Shown: piece by piece, positions 1-6,643 of the stretch | How the letters are laid out: each line of letters starts with the position of its first letter | Numbering within the stretch: the first letter of the stretch is position 1 | Notes under the pieces: model-generated | Seen by the model: the letters and a program-made list of their open reading frames with translations, nothing else | Told to the model about the DNA's origin: nothing | The model's database searches: none | Program-made: the position numbers and the translations under genes | IMG/VR virus record: IMGVR_UViG_3300050821_001428 | Coordinates: 1 to 64,000 of that record | DNA length: 64,000 nt | Origin: a virus | Strand: one strand, 5' to 3'

Positions 1-12
1 GCCCGTCGAGTA

Positions 13-198
13 TCATCGGCCGCCTCCCACGTCCTTGATAGCCGACCGCAGAACGTCCACTCGCGCTAGATGAGATGGCCCAAAACCTTCCTTCAGCCCG
101 ACGCAAGGTTGACCGACGCCAGCGCCGCACCTTGGGCACGTCACGTTGAGCACGCTTGGACGCTTCCCGTCTTTCAGGATCTGCGCCACGGTCCTCAT
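13..198 (-). CDS. Small phage zinc-finger protein
   Basis: A 61-residue protein with a CPRCGA...GQPC zinc knuckle followed by a conserved His and Arg (SHLARVDVL). This C-x2-C-G-A...C...H-x2-R layout is that of small zinc-binding proteins common in actinophages, whose function is mostly unknown. I chose the ATG at 198 because it overlaps the stop of the upstream gene as ATGA, which suggests translational coupling; an in-frame ATG at 219 would add seven residues. The local sequence is GC-richer than the genes to the right. Confidence 0.6.
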   Translation of the reverse strand: MRTVAQILKDGKRPSVLNVTCPRCGAGVGQPCVGLKEGFGPSHLARVDVLRSAIKDVGGGR

Positions 199-467
199 CG
201 TACGTAGCCCGGTTGGCAATGGGCAGGCAACGTCTCAACCTGACTAACGAACCCACGTCCGCCCGTCAAAGCGAACAGGACCGCGTTATCAACCATCCGC
301 TCCTCAACGCCCAAGACGCGCGCTGCGATCTTCGTGCACGCACAGCAGCATGCACTCGACACCGCTAACGACATCCTGTGAACGCGTTGCCGTCCACGCC
401 GGACCAGATCGAACTCAGGGTCGATCCAATTCTTATGCCGCACAACAGATGTATTCAGTTGTGTCAT
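195..467 (-). CDS. Hypothetical protein, Cys-rich
   Basis: A 90-residue protein with a cluster of Cys (SACCCACTK) in the middle. I do not recognise the family. It is supported by a GGAGGG ribosome binding site just before the ATG, by a consensus promoter upstream (533-561), and by an ATGA overlap with the next zinc-finger gene. Confidence 0.55.
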   Translation of the reverse strand: MTQLNTSVVRHKNWIDPEFDLVRRGRQRVHRMSLAVSSACCCACTKIAARVLGVEERMVDNAVLFALTGGRGFVSQVETLPAHCQPGYVR

Positions 468-532
468 TAGTGCCCTCCAAACTTGGTCATGGATTCGGTC
501 GATGGCAAACCTACTCGGATCATCAAAGTCAT

Positions 533-561
533 AGTATACTTGTGCGTTTAGCTTTTGTCAA
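533..561 (-). promoter_or_regulatory. Consensus sigma70-type promoter
   Basis: On the minus strand TTGACA and TATACT are separated by exactly 17 bp. It sits about 65 bp upstream of the gene starting at 467. Unlike its neighbours, this one leaves a leader containing a ribosome binding site. Confidence 0.75.
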
Positions 562-562
562 T

Positions 563-730
563 CTATCGAAAGCTCAACCCGAGCCACCAACGATACAGTT
601 TATCGGGAACCTTCACCCCCCGACGCTTATACTCTGCGATAAGCCGTTGGGTACTAGCACGATCCTCTAGCCTTAGTGACATAGCTAGCTGATCGTCCAG
701 TTTCCTAGCAGTTAGCGCACGTAGTTGCAT
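563..730 (-). CDS. Hypothetical small basic protein
   Basis: A 55-residue Arg/Leu-rich ORF. It starts 5 nt after the stop of the upstream gene, and AAAGG lies directly before the ATG, so it probably shares that transcript. It ends just before the promoter at 533-561. No domain is recognised. Confidence 0.5.
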   Translation of the reverse strand: MQLRALTARKLDDQLAMSLRLEDRASTQRLIAEYKRRGVKVPDKLYRWWLGLSFR

Positions 731-735
731 AGCCT

Positions 736-954
736 TTAATGGCGGTAGAATTGTCCGTCTAGCTTATCGGTATCAATACCCTCGCCATCGGCCCAATCAT
801 TGAACATACAACGATATGCAATAGGGTCCGATCCTAGCAATGCGTCAGCCGGATCAATCGTAATTCCAAGAATGACGATATCGCCCTCCTGCATCTCCCG
901 AATGAATTCATCGAATGCGCCATATGCCTCTGATGTAGTGCTAATTTCGTTCAT
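736..954 (-). CDS. Hypothetical acidic protein, leaderless
   Basis: A 72-residue acidic protein with no recognised domain. The -10 box TATACT ends 6 nt before the ATG and TTGACA lies 16 bp further upstream, so transcription should begin at or next to the start codon and there is no room for a Shine-Dalgarno sequence. The small basic gene at 563-730 follows in the same unit. Confidence 0.65.
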   Translation of the reverse strand: MNEISTTSEAYGAFDEFIREMQEGDIVILGITIDPADALLGSDPIAYRCMFNDWADGEGIDTDKLDGQFYRH

Positions 955-960
955 AAGTTA

Positions 961-988
961 AGTATACCGATTTCGTTGTAGTTGTCAA
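961..988 (-). promoter_or_regulatory. Leaderless-type promoter
   Basis: TTGACA - 16 bp - TATACT, then six bases and the ATG of the gene at 736-954. The spacing predicts an mRNA starting at the start codon. Confidence 0.8.
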
Positions 989-991
989 GGT

Positions 992-1297
992 CTAGTTGAT
1001 TATCAAACTTTGACTAAGATTTACGCGAATCCAAGTCCACGAAAATCCCGGGAAGAAACCGTCGCGCCCATCATGCTCATAGGGGTTAACGGTAGGTTTA
1101 CGCCTAGCCATTCCTACATACTCGACACATTTACGGATTGTCTTGTTACGATCATCATAGTACACCGTAGGGGTATACGGTGAAGCTTGTTGGATTGTCT
1201 CCCAAGCTTTAATATCGCTTGCGCTATCGGGAATACTCACATCGACTTCGTGAAGATAATCGCCATGATGCGTTCTAATTGTAAAGATGAGATCCAT
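992..1297 (-). CDS. Hypothetical protein, leaderless
   Basis: A 101-residue protein with a mixed beta-strand-like N-terminus (MDLIFTIRTHHGDYLHEV) and no family I recognise. Its ATG is preceded by six bases and a TAGACT box, with TTGACA 17 bp further up. Confidence 0.6.
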   Translation of the reverse strand: MDLIFTIRTHHGDYLHEVDVSIPDSASDIKAWETIQQASPYTPTVYYDDRNKTIRKCVEYVGMARRKPTVNPYEHDGRDGFFPGFSWTWIRVNLSQSLIIN

Positions 1298-1303
1298 AAT
1301 TAC

Positions 1304-1332
1304 AGTCTAAACGATTTTGGTTAGTTTGTCAA
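1304..1332 (-). promoter_or_regulatory. Leaderless-type promoter
   Basis: TTGACA - 17 bp - TAGACT - 6 nt - ATG (gene 992-1297), the same geometry as the promoters at 961, 1744 and 2100. Confidence 0.75.
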
Positions 1333-1613
1333 GGCGATTTTCTGTTTATGAATACAGAACTAAATCCGCTCCTAATAATCAAGTTCAGTAGAGCCTCGTC
1401 CCTATCCATATTCGATACCCAATAGAATGATGTAGCCCGGGATAGATCGACCCAACAAGTAAAGTAAGCTCTCTGGTGTGCATCATAACCTAGCACATAT
1501 GCCCTATTCTCGTCATCTGGGTCTGACACAACAGCATCTACAGTAACATCTAGATACCCAGAGTGACTAGAGACAATATCTGCGGCCTTAGTATAGTCAG
1601 AGTTATTAGTCAT
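1329..1613 (-). CDS. Hypothetical protein
   Basis: A 94-residue protein with no recognised domain. It follows the 37-residue basic ORF by ten bases and is probably co-transcribed from the promoter at 1744-1772. No good ribosome binding site is visible. Confidence 0.55.
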   Translation of the reverse strand: MTNNSDYTKAADIVSSHSGYLDVTVDAVVSDPDDENRAYVLGYDAHQRAYFTCWVDLSRATSFYWVSNMDRDEALLNLIIRSGFSSVFINRKSP

Positions 1614-1623
1614 AATAAATTCA

Positions 1624-1737
1624 CTACCCCACCCGCATCATAGCGGCATTGGTTTTGATCCTGCTAGCGCGACGAGCCTTAGTGATCGGAGCTACGGTGC
1701 GCTTTCCGGCTTTGATTTTATGTGCTGTCTTTCGCAT
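1624..1737 (-). CDS. Very small basic peptide, leaderless
   Basis: A 37-residue, strongly basic ORF (starts MRKTAHKIKAGKRTVAP). It is supported by its promoter: the -10 AATACT ends six bases before the ATG and TTGACA is 17 bp upstream, exactly the arrangement of the neighbouring annotated genes. The charge would suit nucleic-acid binding, but that is only a guess. Confidence 0.5.
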   Translation of the reverse strand: MRKTAHKIKAGKRTVAPITKARRASRIKTNAAMMRVG

Positions 1738-1743
1738 AAGAAT

Positions 1744-1772
1744 AGTATTCCACTATTCCCTGCGCTTGTCAA
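1744..1772 (-). promoter_or_regulatory. Leaderless-type promoter
   Basis: TTGACA - 17 bp - AATACT - 6 nt - ATG of the 37-residue ORF. Confidence 0.7.
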
Positions 1773-1817
1773 TAGCTTGCGCTAAATATTTTCTTACGGA
1801 TTTGGATCTACCGGGCT

Positions 1818-2093
1818 TTAGATCACCTTTAAAGCGTTCGCAAGCGCCCGCTTGAATGTGTCCGCGTCAACGCGAGGAGTAGAGGAATCAATCAAATCAA
1901 GATGGCCACCCGTAGTCGGACCCCATATATTTTTATGGACGACAAGCCCAGTGGTCCGTGTGCGGAACGCTACTAGTGTCTCATAACTATAATAGAATTC
2001 GTTGCCCTGGGCGTCCGTCAATACAATAGTATGAATGCCATAGTTAAGCGACGAGTGACGACCATAGCAGCGGAATGATGGAATGTTGTTCAT
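1818..2093 (-). CDS. Hypothetical protein, leaderless
   Basis: A 91-residue protein of unknown family (MNNIPSFRCYGRHSS...). The ATG follows a TTGACA - 17 bp - AAGAAT - 6 nt arrangement. The -10 box is the weakest of the series. Confidence 0.6.
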   Translation of the reverse strand: MNNIPSFRCYGRHSSLNYGIHTIVLTDAQGNEFYYSYETLVAFRTRTTGLVVHKNIWGPTTGGHLDLIDSSTPRVDADTFKRALANALKVI

Positions 2094-2099
2094 TAGTTT

Positions 2100-2128
2100 A
2101 TTCTTTCACATTATTCGAAGTTTGTCAA
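2100..2128 (-). promoter_or_regulatory. Leaderless-type promoter, weak -10
   Basis: TTGACA - 17 bp - AAGAAT - 6 nt - ATG of the gene at 1818-2093. Confidence 0.6.
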
Positions 2129-2139
2129 GCTAAACTAAG

Positions 2140-2475
2140 AGCCTCTAGCCATTGCCATAGCCATGGCCATTGCCAGTGCCATAGCCAGTGCCATAGCCAG
2201 AGCCTCTAGCCATTGCCAGAGCCTCTAGCCATCGCCATTGCCATAGCCATCGCCATGGCCATTGCCATCGCCATTGCCAGTGCCATAGCCATGGCCATAG
2301 CCATAGCCATGGCCAGTGCCAGTACCATTGCCAGTGCCATGGCCATAGCCATCACCATAGCCAGTACCAGTACCATTGCCAGTGCCAGTGCCATGGCCAT
2401 AGCTATTGCCATCGCCATAGCCATCGCCAGTGCCATTGCCATTGCCATAGCCAAAGCCATTGCACTGGCTCTGGC
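2140..2475. repeat. Hexanucleotide repeat array, copy 1
   Basis: About 330 bp built of the unit GCCANN (plus strand; NNTGGC on the minus strand), with N varying so that GCCATN and GCCAGT alternate. It contains three copies of a TAGAGGCTC interruption (minus-strand reading). A second, shorter array at 3466-3590 shares the units and the flank on its right side. Confidence 0.9.
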
Positions 2476-2488
2476 TTACACCCTCCAT
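2225..2488 (-). CDS. Gly-X dipeptide-repeat protein, copy 1
   Basis: Read on the minus strand the hexamer array encodes an 87-residue protein starting MEGVSQSQCNG, then (Gly-X)n with X mostly Asn, Thr, Tyr, Asp or His. The start codon overlaps the 3' end of the upstream gene. The same leader peptide opens copy 2 at 3533-3598, which argues for a real, duplicated gene. After the TAG stop the Gly-X frame resumes in another register. Function is unknown; the tract may instead be a non-coding repeat. Confidence 0.4.
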   Translation of the reverse strand: MEGVSQSQCNGFGYGNGNGTGDGYGDGNSYGHGTGTGNGTGTGYGDGYGHGTGNGTGTGHGYGYGHGYGTGNGDGNGHGDGYGNGDG

Positions 2489-2847
2489 ACAGCTACGCTT
2501 TCTACTGACTGACGTGCCGCCTTGGTTGCAGGGATAACCTCAATAACACCGGCGATAGTGATAGAGGATACTGCCATAGCAAATTTACATTGATTCGGTT
2601 TACTGACACCATCCGTTGCAAGCTGCGAGAGTGAAGCTGCCCCACTCCAATACCAAAGACGCCTAGCATTGGCGAGAACCACTGTCTGTGTAGACCTATC
2701 GTGTTCAACCAGCGAACCAGCAAAGACACCCGCCATGCCAGAGCGCACGATTACATATGGACCGATGTCTGTAATAGCGGGTTCGGGGAGAGAATCGGAG
2801 CGAACATAATCCACTCCGTCGATCGAGATAACTGTAGTGTTAGACAT
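2476..2847 (-). CDS. Hypothetical protein
   Basis: A 123-residue protein beginning MSNTTVISIDGVDYVRS; this start is chosen over the longer frame because AAAGG precedes it. TATACT lies about 30 bp upstream with a TTGACG box 19 bp beyond it. The C-terminus overlaps the Gly-X repeat gene. No domain is recognised. Confidence 0.6.
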   Translation of the reverse strand: MSNTTVISIDGVDYVRSDSLPEPAITDIGPYVIVRSGMAGVFAGSLVEHDRSTQTVVLANARRLWYWSGAASLSQLATDGVSKPNQCKFAMAVSSITIAGVIEVIPATKAARQSVESVAVWRV

Positions 2848-2919
2848 GTAAATTGCCTTTCTGGAAGATTGTTTAAAAATTAGTATACCACAAACATCAG
2901 CACACACGTCAAGATATAT

Positions 2920-2952
2920 AAAGTGCCACGTATATTCGTGCGTGGCACTTTA
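2920..2952. terminator. Hairpin terminator
   Basis: A perfect 11-bp stem (AAAGTGCCACG with its complement) and an 8-11 nt loop, followed by T-rich sequence. It lies just after the stop of the gene at 2961-3266. Confidence 0.75.
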
Positions 2953-2960
2953 TTTGCTTC

Positions 2961-3266
2961 TTAGGCAGCGACTGCTACAGGACTATCCTGCTGAACCTTA
3001 GCCTGCTGCGACAGGATCGAGCGCACTCGACTGTGCCCGGGAAGGGTCAAACGGTACTCACTCTGCGGGCGACCTCGCGTTCCGGTCTGGCGATGACCGC
3101 TTTTGACAAGGTATCCCTTGTCACGGAGCGAGAGGATCATCGGCATATTCGCGCCAAGCTCAGTGGCAGTCGAGCCGGGATTAGCCTTCAACGCCAAGAG
3201 GATGGCTGGACCCTTGTAAGCCGGACGGCCAGGACCGCGCTTCTGAGACTTTGGTGACTTCGCCAT
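2961..3266 (-). CDS. Winged-helix-like DNA-binding protein
   Basis: A 101-residue basic protein. The N-terminus has an AT-hook-like segment (QKRGPGRPAYKG). The middle looks like a winged helix: a helical stretch with Thr-Ala-Thr-Glu-Leu, a helix-turn-helix, then a hairpin wing (GRPQSEYRLTL). It probably regulates transcription or coats DNA, which is inference. AGGAGA precedes the ATG, the promoter at 3344-3372 drives it and the hairpin at 2920 ends it. Confidence 0.65.
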   Translation of the reverse strand: MAKSPKSQKRGPGRPAYKGPAILLALKANPGSTATELGANMPMILSLRDKGYLVKSGHRQTGTRGRPQSEYRLTLPGHSRVRSILSQQAKVQQDSPVAVAA

Positions 3267-3343
3267 GGTAATTCTCCTATGGTTGATATGATTGATAGTT
3301 TGATTTGCTCTGTAGCGTTATCGCTACTTGCTTTCTGTCCTAA

Positions 3344-3372
3344 ATAATACCGAATCCGATTCTGTTTGTCAA
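3344..3372 (-). promoter_or_regulatory. Consensus promoter
   Basis: TTGACA - 17 bp - TATTAT on the minus strand, about 75 bp upstream of the winged-helix gene. Another TTGACA lies at about 3446-3451. Confidence 0.75.
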
Positions 3373-3465
3373 GCGAATCTTTCAAAAAGAGATTTGCTTA
3401 CTTTGCGATCGGCTTGCTATGTAAAGCTTAGCACTTTCAATCTGATTGTCAAGTGCTAATTAGCC

Positions 3466-3612
3466 AGTACCATAGTCATTGCCAGTGCCAGTGCCATAGC
3501 CAGAGCCATAGCCAGAGCCATTGCCAGAGCCTCTAGCCATCGCCATTGCCATCGCCATAGCCATTGTCATTGCACTGGCTCTGGCTTACACCCTCCATAT
3601 AGCTACGCTTCT
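3466..3612. repeat. Hexanucleotide repeat array, copy 2, with shared flank
   Basis: A shorter GCCANN array ending in about 45 bp that is nearly identical to the end of copy 1 (TTGCACTGGCTCTGGCTTAC and onward into the leader). This indicates duplication of a repeat-gene cassette. Confidence 0.85.
3533..3598 (-). CDS. Gly-X repeat protein, copy 2, short
   Basis: A 21-residue ORF with the same start as copy 1 (MEGVSQSQCN), a few Gly-X units and a TAG stop in the TAGAGGC motif. The Gly-X frame continues after the stop in a shifted register to about 3470. A strong promoter precedes it (3635-3663). It could be a truncated copy or a length-variable locus. Confidence 0.35.
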   Translation of the reverse strand: MEGVSQSQCNDNGYGDGNGDG

Positions 3613-3634
3613 GTGATAATTTGGTCATTGGTTA

Positions 3635-3670
3635 AATATAGCAAAAAGCCTTGAACTTGTCAAGGCTTTT
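3635..3670 (-). promoter_or_regulatory. Promoter embedded in a terminator hairpin
   Basis: AAAAGCCTTGA-CAAGT-TCAAGGCTTTT forms a terminator hairpin for the genes at 3694-4328. The same bases supply the TTGACA of a promoter whose TATATT lies 17 bp downstream. One unit ends where the next begins. Confidence 0.7.
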
Positions 3671-3693
3671 CCCAATACTTAACTAATCCTCAA

Positions 3694-3846
3694 TCAAGGA
3701 TCTCGGAGATATAGATACCCAACCGCAAATGTCTTATCTGCAAAATCAGGATCATCTTCATATCGGTCATACTCGGAGGTATCCTCTAATTCGTCTGTAT
3801 CAGAGGATAGACGCCAGGCATCGTAGTTTGCCGGTAGCATTTCCAT
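3694..3846 (-). CDS. Hypothetical acidic protein
   Basis: A 50-residue Asp/Glu-rich ORF (SSDTDELEDTSEYDRYEDD). It begins in a TAATG overlap with the stop of the upstream CCLGV-family gene, so coupled translation is likely. The terminator hairpin at 3642-3670 follows it. Function unknown. Confidence 0.5.
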   Translation of the reverse strand: MEMLPANYDAWRLSSDTDELEDTSEYDRYEDDPDFADKTFAVGYLYLRDP

Positions 3847-4328
3847 TAGACTAGTCGACCACCATCAGGATCGGATATAAAGAGCAAATCTTGATGAGCT
3901 ACAATTACATCTGCAATATCTGGAAATGGCAATTCGGATAGGTCATTAAGATCAGTCAATCCCTCACTAACGATTGTGGTTTGATCGCTCAGCACTACCG
4001 TTATGGGCTTCGAGAAGATTGCGTCATTGTACCTAAACCCATAGAAATCTATCACCGGGGCGATTAGCTGTAGACTTGAGCTATGCCACGGATCTCCTAC
4101 GTTGGTGGAGATGGCACTAATCATAGCCTCAGTGCAGGCATATGTCATCGTCCCGTCGCCCGAATCATATTTTACAATATCCCCCGGGTGCTCTAGCCGA
4201 GTAAGCTCGGACGCAACACCCAGGCAGCAATAACCGCTCTTATCTTGGAGAGCATAATAAGATTGGGTAAATGATCCATCGCGCAGCGCATCTACTAGCT
4301 TCTGACGCCGTTCTGTCAGAACCCCCAT
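3846..4328 (-). CDS. CCLGV-motif phage protein, paralogue 1
   Basis: A 160-residue protein. Its N-terminus, a helix (LVDALRDGSFTQSYYAL) followed by SGYCCLGVASEL, matches a widespread phage family known for a (F/Y)CCLGV motif; its biochemical role is not known to me. The C-terminus ends in a short acidic helix like the other paralogues. AAGGAG precedes the start and a TTGATC - 18 bp - TATACT promoter lies at 4400-4429. Two related genes follow at 4760-5103 and 6034-6429. Confidence 0.7.
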   Translation of the reverse strand: MGVLTERRQKLVDALRDGSFTQSYYALQDKSGYCCLGVASELTRLEHPGDIVKYDSGDGTMTYACTEAMISAISTNVGDPWHSSSLQLIAPVIDFYGFRYNDAIFSKPITVVLSDQTTIVSEGLTDLNDLSELPFPDIADVIVAHQDLLFISDPDGGRLV

Positions 4329-4399
4329 ATCAGATCACCGCTCCTTATTAGTCAAGCATCTAAGATAAATGCATAGTTTATTTACTATTCGATGTGCGT

Positions 4400-4429
4400 A
4401 GTATACCACAATATACGAGATAGGATCAA
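4400..4429 (-). promoter_or_regulatory. Promoter of the CCLGV paralogue 1 unit
   Basis: TTGATC - 18 bp - TATACT, overlapping the stop codon of the small ORF at 4426-4512. Confidence 0.6.
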
Positions 4430-4512
4430 CTTTCATTGCTCTCGTCGTCTAATTCTTTTAGACGACGCTCCGCGTCGTGAATCATGTGCTTCCAGTGTTG
4501 ATCGAGACTCAA
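4426..4512 (-). CDS. Possible 28-residue peptide
   Basis: An ORF starting TTG with AAGAGG just upstream. It encodes a short acidic helix (DAERRLKELDDESNES); an internal ATG at 4485 would give 19 residues. TTGACA lies upstream. It could be chance. Confidence 0.3.
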   Translation of the reverse strand: MSLDQHWKHMIHDAERRLKELDDESNES

Positions 4513-4572
4513 CAGCCTCTTGATAATCTATTTTTAAATCATTCGAATATTAGTTGTCAAGGCTTAGTGTGT

Positions 4573-4776
4573 TTATACTTCGTCCGCCGAGATAAACTCG
4601 TCAGCTATGGTTAGCTCATGATAATCAAACCAGTCGATATGACCCTGATTATCGACCGCTATAACCAGATAATCAGGGTCATCTTCTTCTACCCACAGAA
4701 ACCTACCTAAAGTACCATCGGGTAGTATCAATAGCTGTCGATACTCAAACTGTATAGGATTACACAAACAAACCAT
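4573..4776 (-). CDS. Hypothetical protein
   Basis: About 67 residues from the ATG at 4776 (MVCLCNPIQFEYRQLL), with a beta-rich, SH3-like composition (RFLWVEEDDPDYLVIAVD). It overlaps the out-of-frame 3' end of the CCLGV paralogue 2. No family is recognised. Confidence 0.5.
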   Translation of the reverse strand: MVCLCNPIQFEYRQLLILPDGTLGRFLWVEEDDPDYLVIAVDNQGHIDWFDYHELTIADEFISADEV

Positions 4777-5103
4777 ACGGCTCTGATTCAATCAGGTCTG
4801 CAATTTTTTCAAACGTCCAACCTAGCACATCATTAAGTCGTACTAGGTCATCATCTGATCCCTCTGAGTTTATGAACCTTCCACATGGATGAGTGAAACC
4901 CAACCAATCGCGTATTTCTGGGTGTAACTCATCCATATACTCATCATCGGCACCATCAATGACGTATCGGAATGTTCACGTCGATACAATTCAGAAGCGA
5001 CCCCGAGACAACAATATGATTCGGCGCGGCGTAAATAGTTATGACATTGCTCAAACTCACCGGAGCGCAATGCGTCTACAAGTTTTGTTGCGTTATCGTT
5101 CAT
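4760..5103 (-). pseudogene. CCLGV-motif protein, paralogue 2, frameshifted
   Basis: The start (MNDNATKLVDALRSGEFEQC) and AESYCCLGVASELYRREH match paralogue 1. From about 4970 the ORF leaves the family frame and stops at 4870. The family C-terminus (FRYVIDGADDEYMDELHPE ... SDDDLVRLNDVLGW) continues in another minus-strand frame to a stop at 4760. The break lies around GAACATTCC. It may be a true frameshift mutation, a sequencing error or recoding; both halves still look protein-like. Confidence 0.65.
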
Positions 5104-5106
5104 AGT

Positions 5107-5355
5107 TCAGAATACCATTAGCTTATCAATATCGTCAAAGGGGATTTGACGATCTTCCTTGCCATCCCACAGAGAAATACTATCTGTATTTACCGATAGA
5201 ATGCCAGAAAAGAACTCACCGTCTAGAACCGTAACGGTGATAGAACAGCCATCCAATAGACGAGCGAGTCGTTCAGAAGTAGTAAATTCTATGTTTAGTT
5301 CAATCGACTCGCGTAGAGTAGCGATGGTAGGATCGTACTTCGCTGATGTATTCAT
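5107..5355 (-). CDS. Hypothetical protein, LSm/SH3-like
   Basis: An 82-residue protein whose C-terminal half (LLDGCSITVTVLDGEFFSG, then DSISLWDG...QIPFDDIDKL) resembles a small beta-barrel of the LSm/SH3 type. This is inferred from pattern only. AAAGGT lies 10 nt before the ATG, and the gene ends 3 nt before the next start. Confidence 0.55.
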   Translation of the reverse strand: MNTSAKYDPTIATLRESIELNIEFTTSERLARLLDGCSITVTVLDGEFFSGILSVNTDSISLWDGKEDRQIPFDDIDKLMVF

Positions 5356-5425
5356 CGTAACTTATACCTTTCTTTGTGAAACTCTTAACCCCAACAATAG
5401 AACGCATAGTAGCGCCATTCCCACC

Positions 5426-5995
5426 CTACAGTGTTGGTACGGCTGTCTTGAGAATCTTAGCAGATTCTTGAAGCAACCGCTTAAACGTATAGTGCAAGCC
5501 CTTGAAATCGTCAATCTCTCGACTCTCGCGCGGATTACGAAATTCATTGACGACATATGCCATCTTACGCCGTAGCTCTGTATCAGGTCCATCAAGTATA
5601 GCAGATACCAATGGGTTATCAAGATCCGCCCTTGGAATACCCGTACCACTCTTGACGTTAACGACCTTCTCAGGCTTATGCTCCGGGCAGAACTTAGGTG
5701 CCCTACCACACTTGACCCGCGTCCATTCATGCCCTTGCTCGCATTGTAGGACTTCTGTCTTAGGTGCCTTGATAGCTGCCTCGGGCTTATGATCGGGACA
5801 ATACTTTGGGGTTTTGCCCTTAGTCCTCGGACGCTCCCAAGTATGCCCATGGGCGCACGTCAGAGTAACAGTGCTAGACTTGACAGCCGCTACCGGCGCG
5901 TGCTTAGGACAGAAGCGTGGCTTCTTGCCTCGGGTCACAGGACGCTTCCACTGATGATCGCCATTGACGCATATAAGAATTTGTTGATTGCTCAT
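5426..5995 (-). CDS. Triple zinc-repeat protein
   Basis: A 189-residue protein with three tandem repeats of about 45 residues. Each has C-x3-H-x-W near its start and F/Y-C-P-x-H near its end (GDHQWKRP ... RFCPKH; GHTWERP ... KYCPDH; GHEWTRV ... KFCPEH), so each is a likely C-H-C-H zinc site separated by Lys/Pro-rich linkers. The C-terminal 60 residues are helical and charged. It probably binds nucleic acid, which is inference. TTGACG - 17 bp - TAAGCT - 7 nt - ATG gives another leaderless-type start. Confidence 0.65.
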   Translation of the reverse strand: MSNQQILICVNGDHQWKRPVTRGKKPRFCPKHAPVAAVKSSTVTLTCAHGHTWERPRTKGKTPKYCPDHKPEAAIKAPKTEVLQCEQGHEWTRVKCGRAPKFCPEHKPEKVVNVKSGTGIPRADLDNPLVSAILDGPDTELRRKMAYVVNEFRNPRESREIDDFKGLHYTFKRLLQESAKILKTAVPTL

Positions 5996-6002
5996 GTCAT
6001 GT

Positions 6003-6031
6003 AGCTTAGCAAAGTGATCGACTTTCGTCAA
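6003..6031 (-). promoter_or_regulatory. Leaderless-type promoter
   Basis: TTGACG - 17 bp - TAAGCT - 7 nt - ATG (triple zinc-repeat gene). Confidence 0.65.
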
Positions 6032-6033
6032 TA

Positions 6034-6429
6034 TCAATCGTCTAAGTATGTCTCGCGCAAAACGTTAGCAATTTCTTCAAATGTCATAGAGTCATATATA
6101 TCATCTTCGCCATCATTCATACTCACAAGATCCGGACGGACAGGACCGGGGAAGAAATAGTCATATATTGTAGATGTAACCCCATGCCATCTGCGACCAT
6201 TGATTCTTAAGATTAATACAGATTGGTTTCGGTCTGGGTCTAGAATCTCCCATTTCGCTAATTCGGGATGATCTTGACGCCAAAGCTCAGCCATGACACC
6301 TTCGGCGCAAAAGCATTGTTCACGACACTGCGAACCGTTATCCTTCATCATGGACAATGATCCAAAAATCTGCTGATACTTTCCGCTCTCTAATGCTTCA
6401 ATCAATTTGAGTAGTTGGGTATTACTCAT
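6034..6429 (-). CDS. CCLGV-family protein, paralogue 3
   Basis: A 131-residue protein (MSNTQLLKLIEALESGKYQQ ... CREQCFCAEGVMAELWRQ ... GEDDIYDSMTFEEIANVLRE). Architecture and terminal helices match the other two paralogues, but the core motif is FCAEGV instead of CCLGV. AGGGG precedes the ATG at 6429; the upstream extension of the frame overlaps the membrane-protein gene and is rejected. Confidence 0.6.
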   Translation of the reverse strand: MSNTQLLKLIEALESGKYQQIFGSLSMMKDNGSQCREQCFCAEGVMAELWRQDHPELAKWEILDPDRNQSVLILRINGRRWHGVTSTIYDYFFPGPVRPDLVSMNDGEDDIYDSMTFEEIANVLRETYLDD

Positions 6430-6475
6430 CTTATCGCCCCTCGAACGACGTTTAAAAGCTTGTTTTAGGTTGGTT

Positions 6476-6643
6476 CTAATCTTCATTACGTAATTCTTTC
6501 TCCACTTCGGATTCAAAGTAATCTGGATCAACATCCACCCAAGGTTCATCCGAATCGCTACATCGTTGTTCAACAGCAGACACACGCCAGTATACTATAC
6601 CGACAACAATAATACAAGCAGCTATATAAAGTAAACTAGCCAT
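6476..6643 (-). CDS. Small single-pass membrane protein
   Basis: A 55-residue ORF: an N-terminal hydrophobic helix (LLYIAACIIVVGIVYW) followed by an acidic tail (DSDEPWVDVDPDYFESEVEK). The ATG lies inside the stop region of the upstream gene (ATGGCTAG), so translation is probably coupled. Confidence 0.55.
   Translation of the reverse strand: MASLLYIAACIIVVGIVYWRVSAVEQRCSDSDEPWVDVDPDYFESEVEKELRNED

Noticed and set aside
2213-2512. Plus-strand ORF of Ala/Ile/Met repeats through the hexamer array
   Set aside because: Any frame of a GCCANN array stays open; this one has no start signal and lacks the shared leader found on the minus strand.
5362-5850. Minus-strand ORF of 162 residues overlapping the triple-zinc gene
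   Set aside because: Out-of-frame shadow; the zinc-repeat frame is clearly coding.
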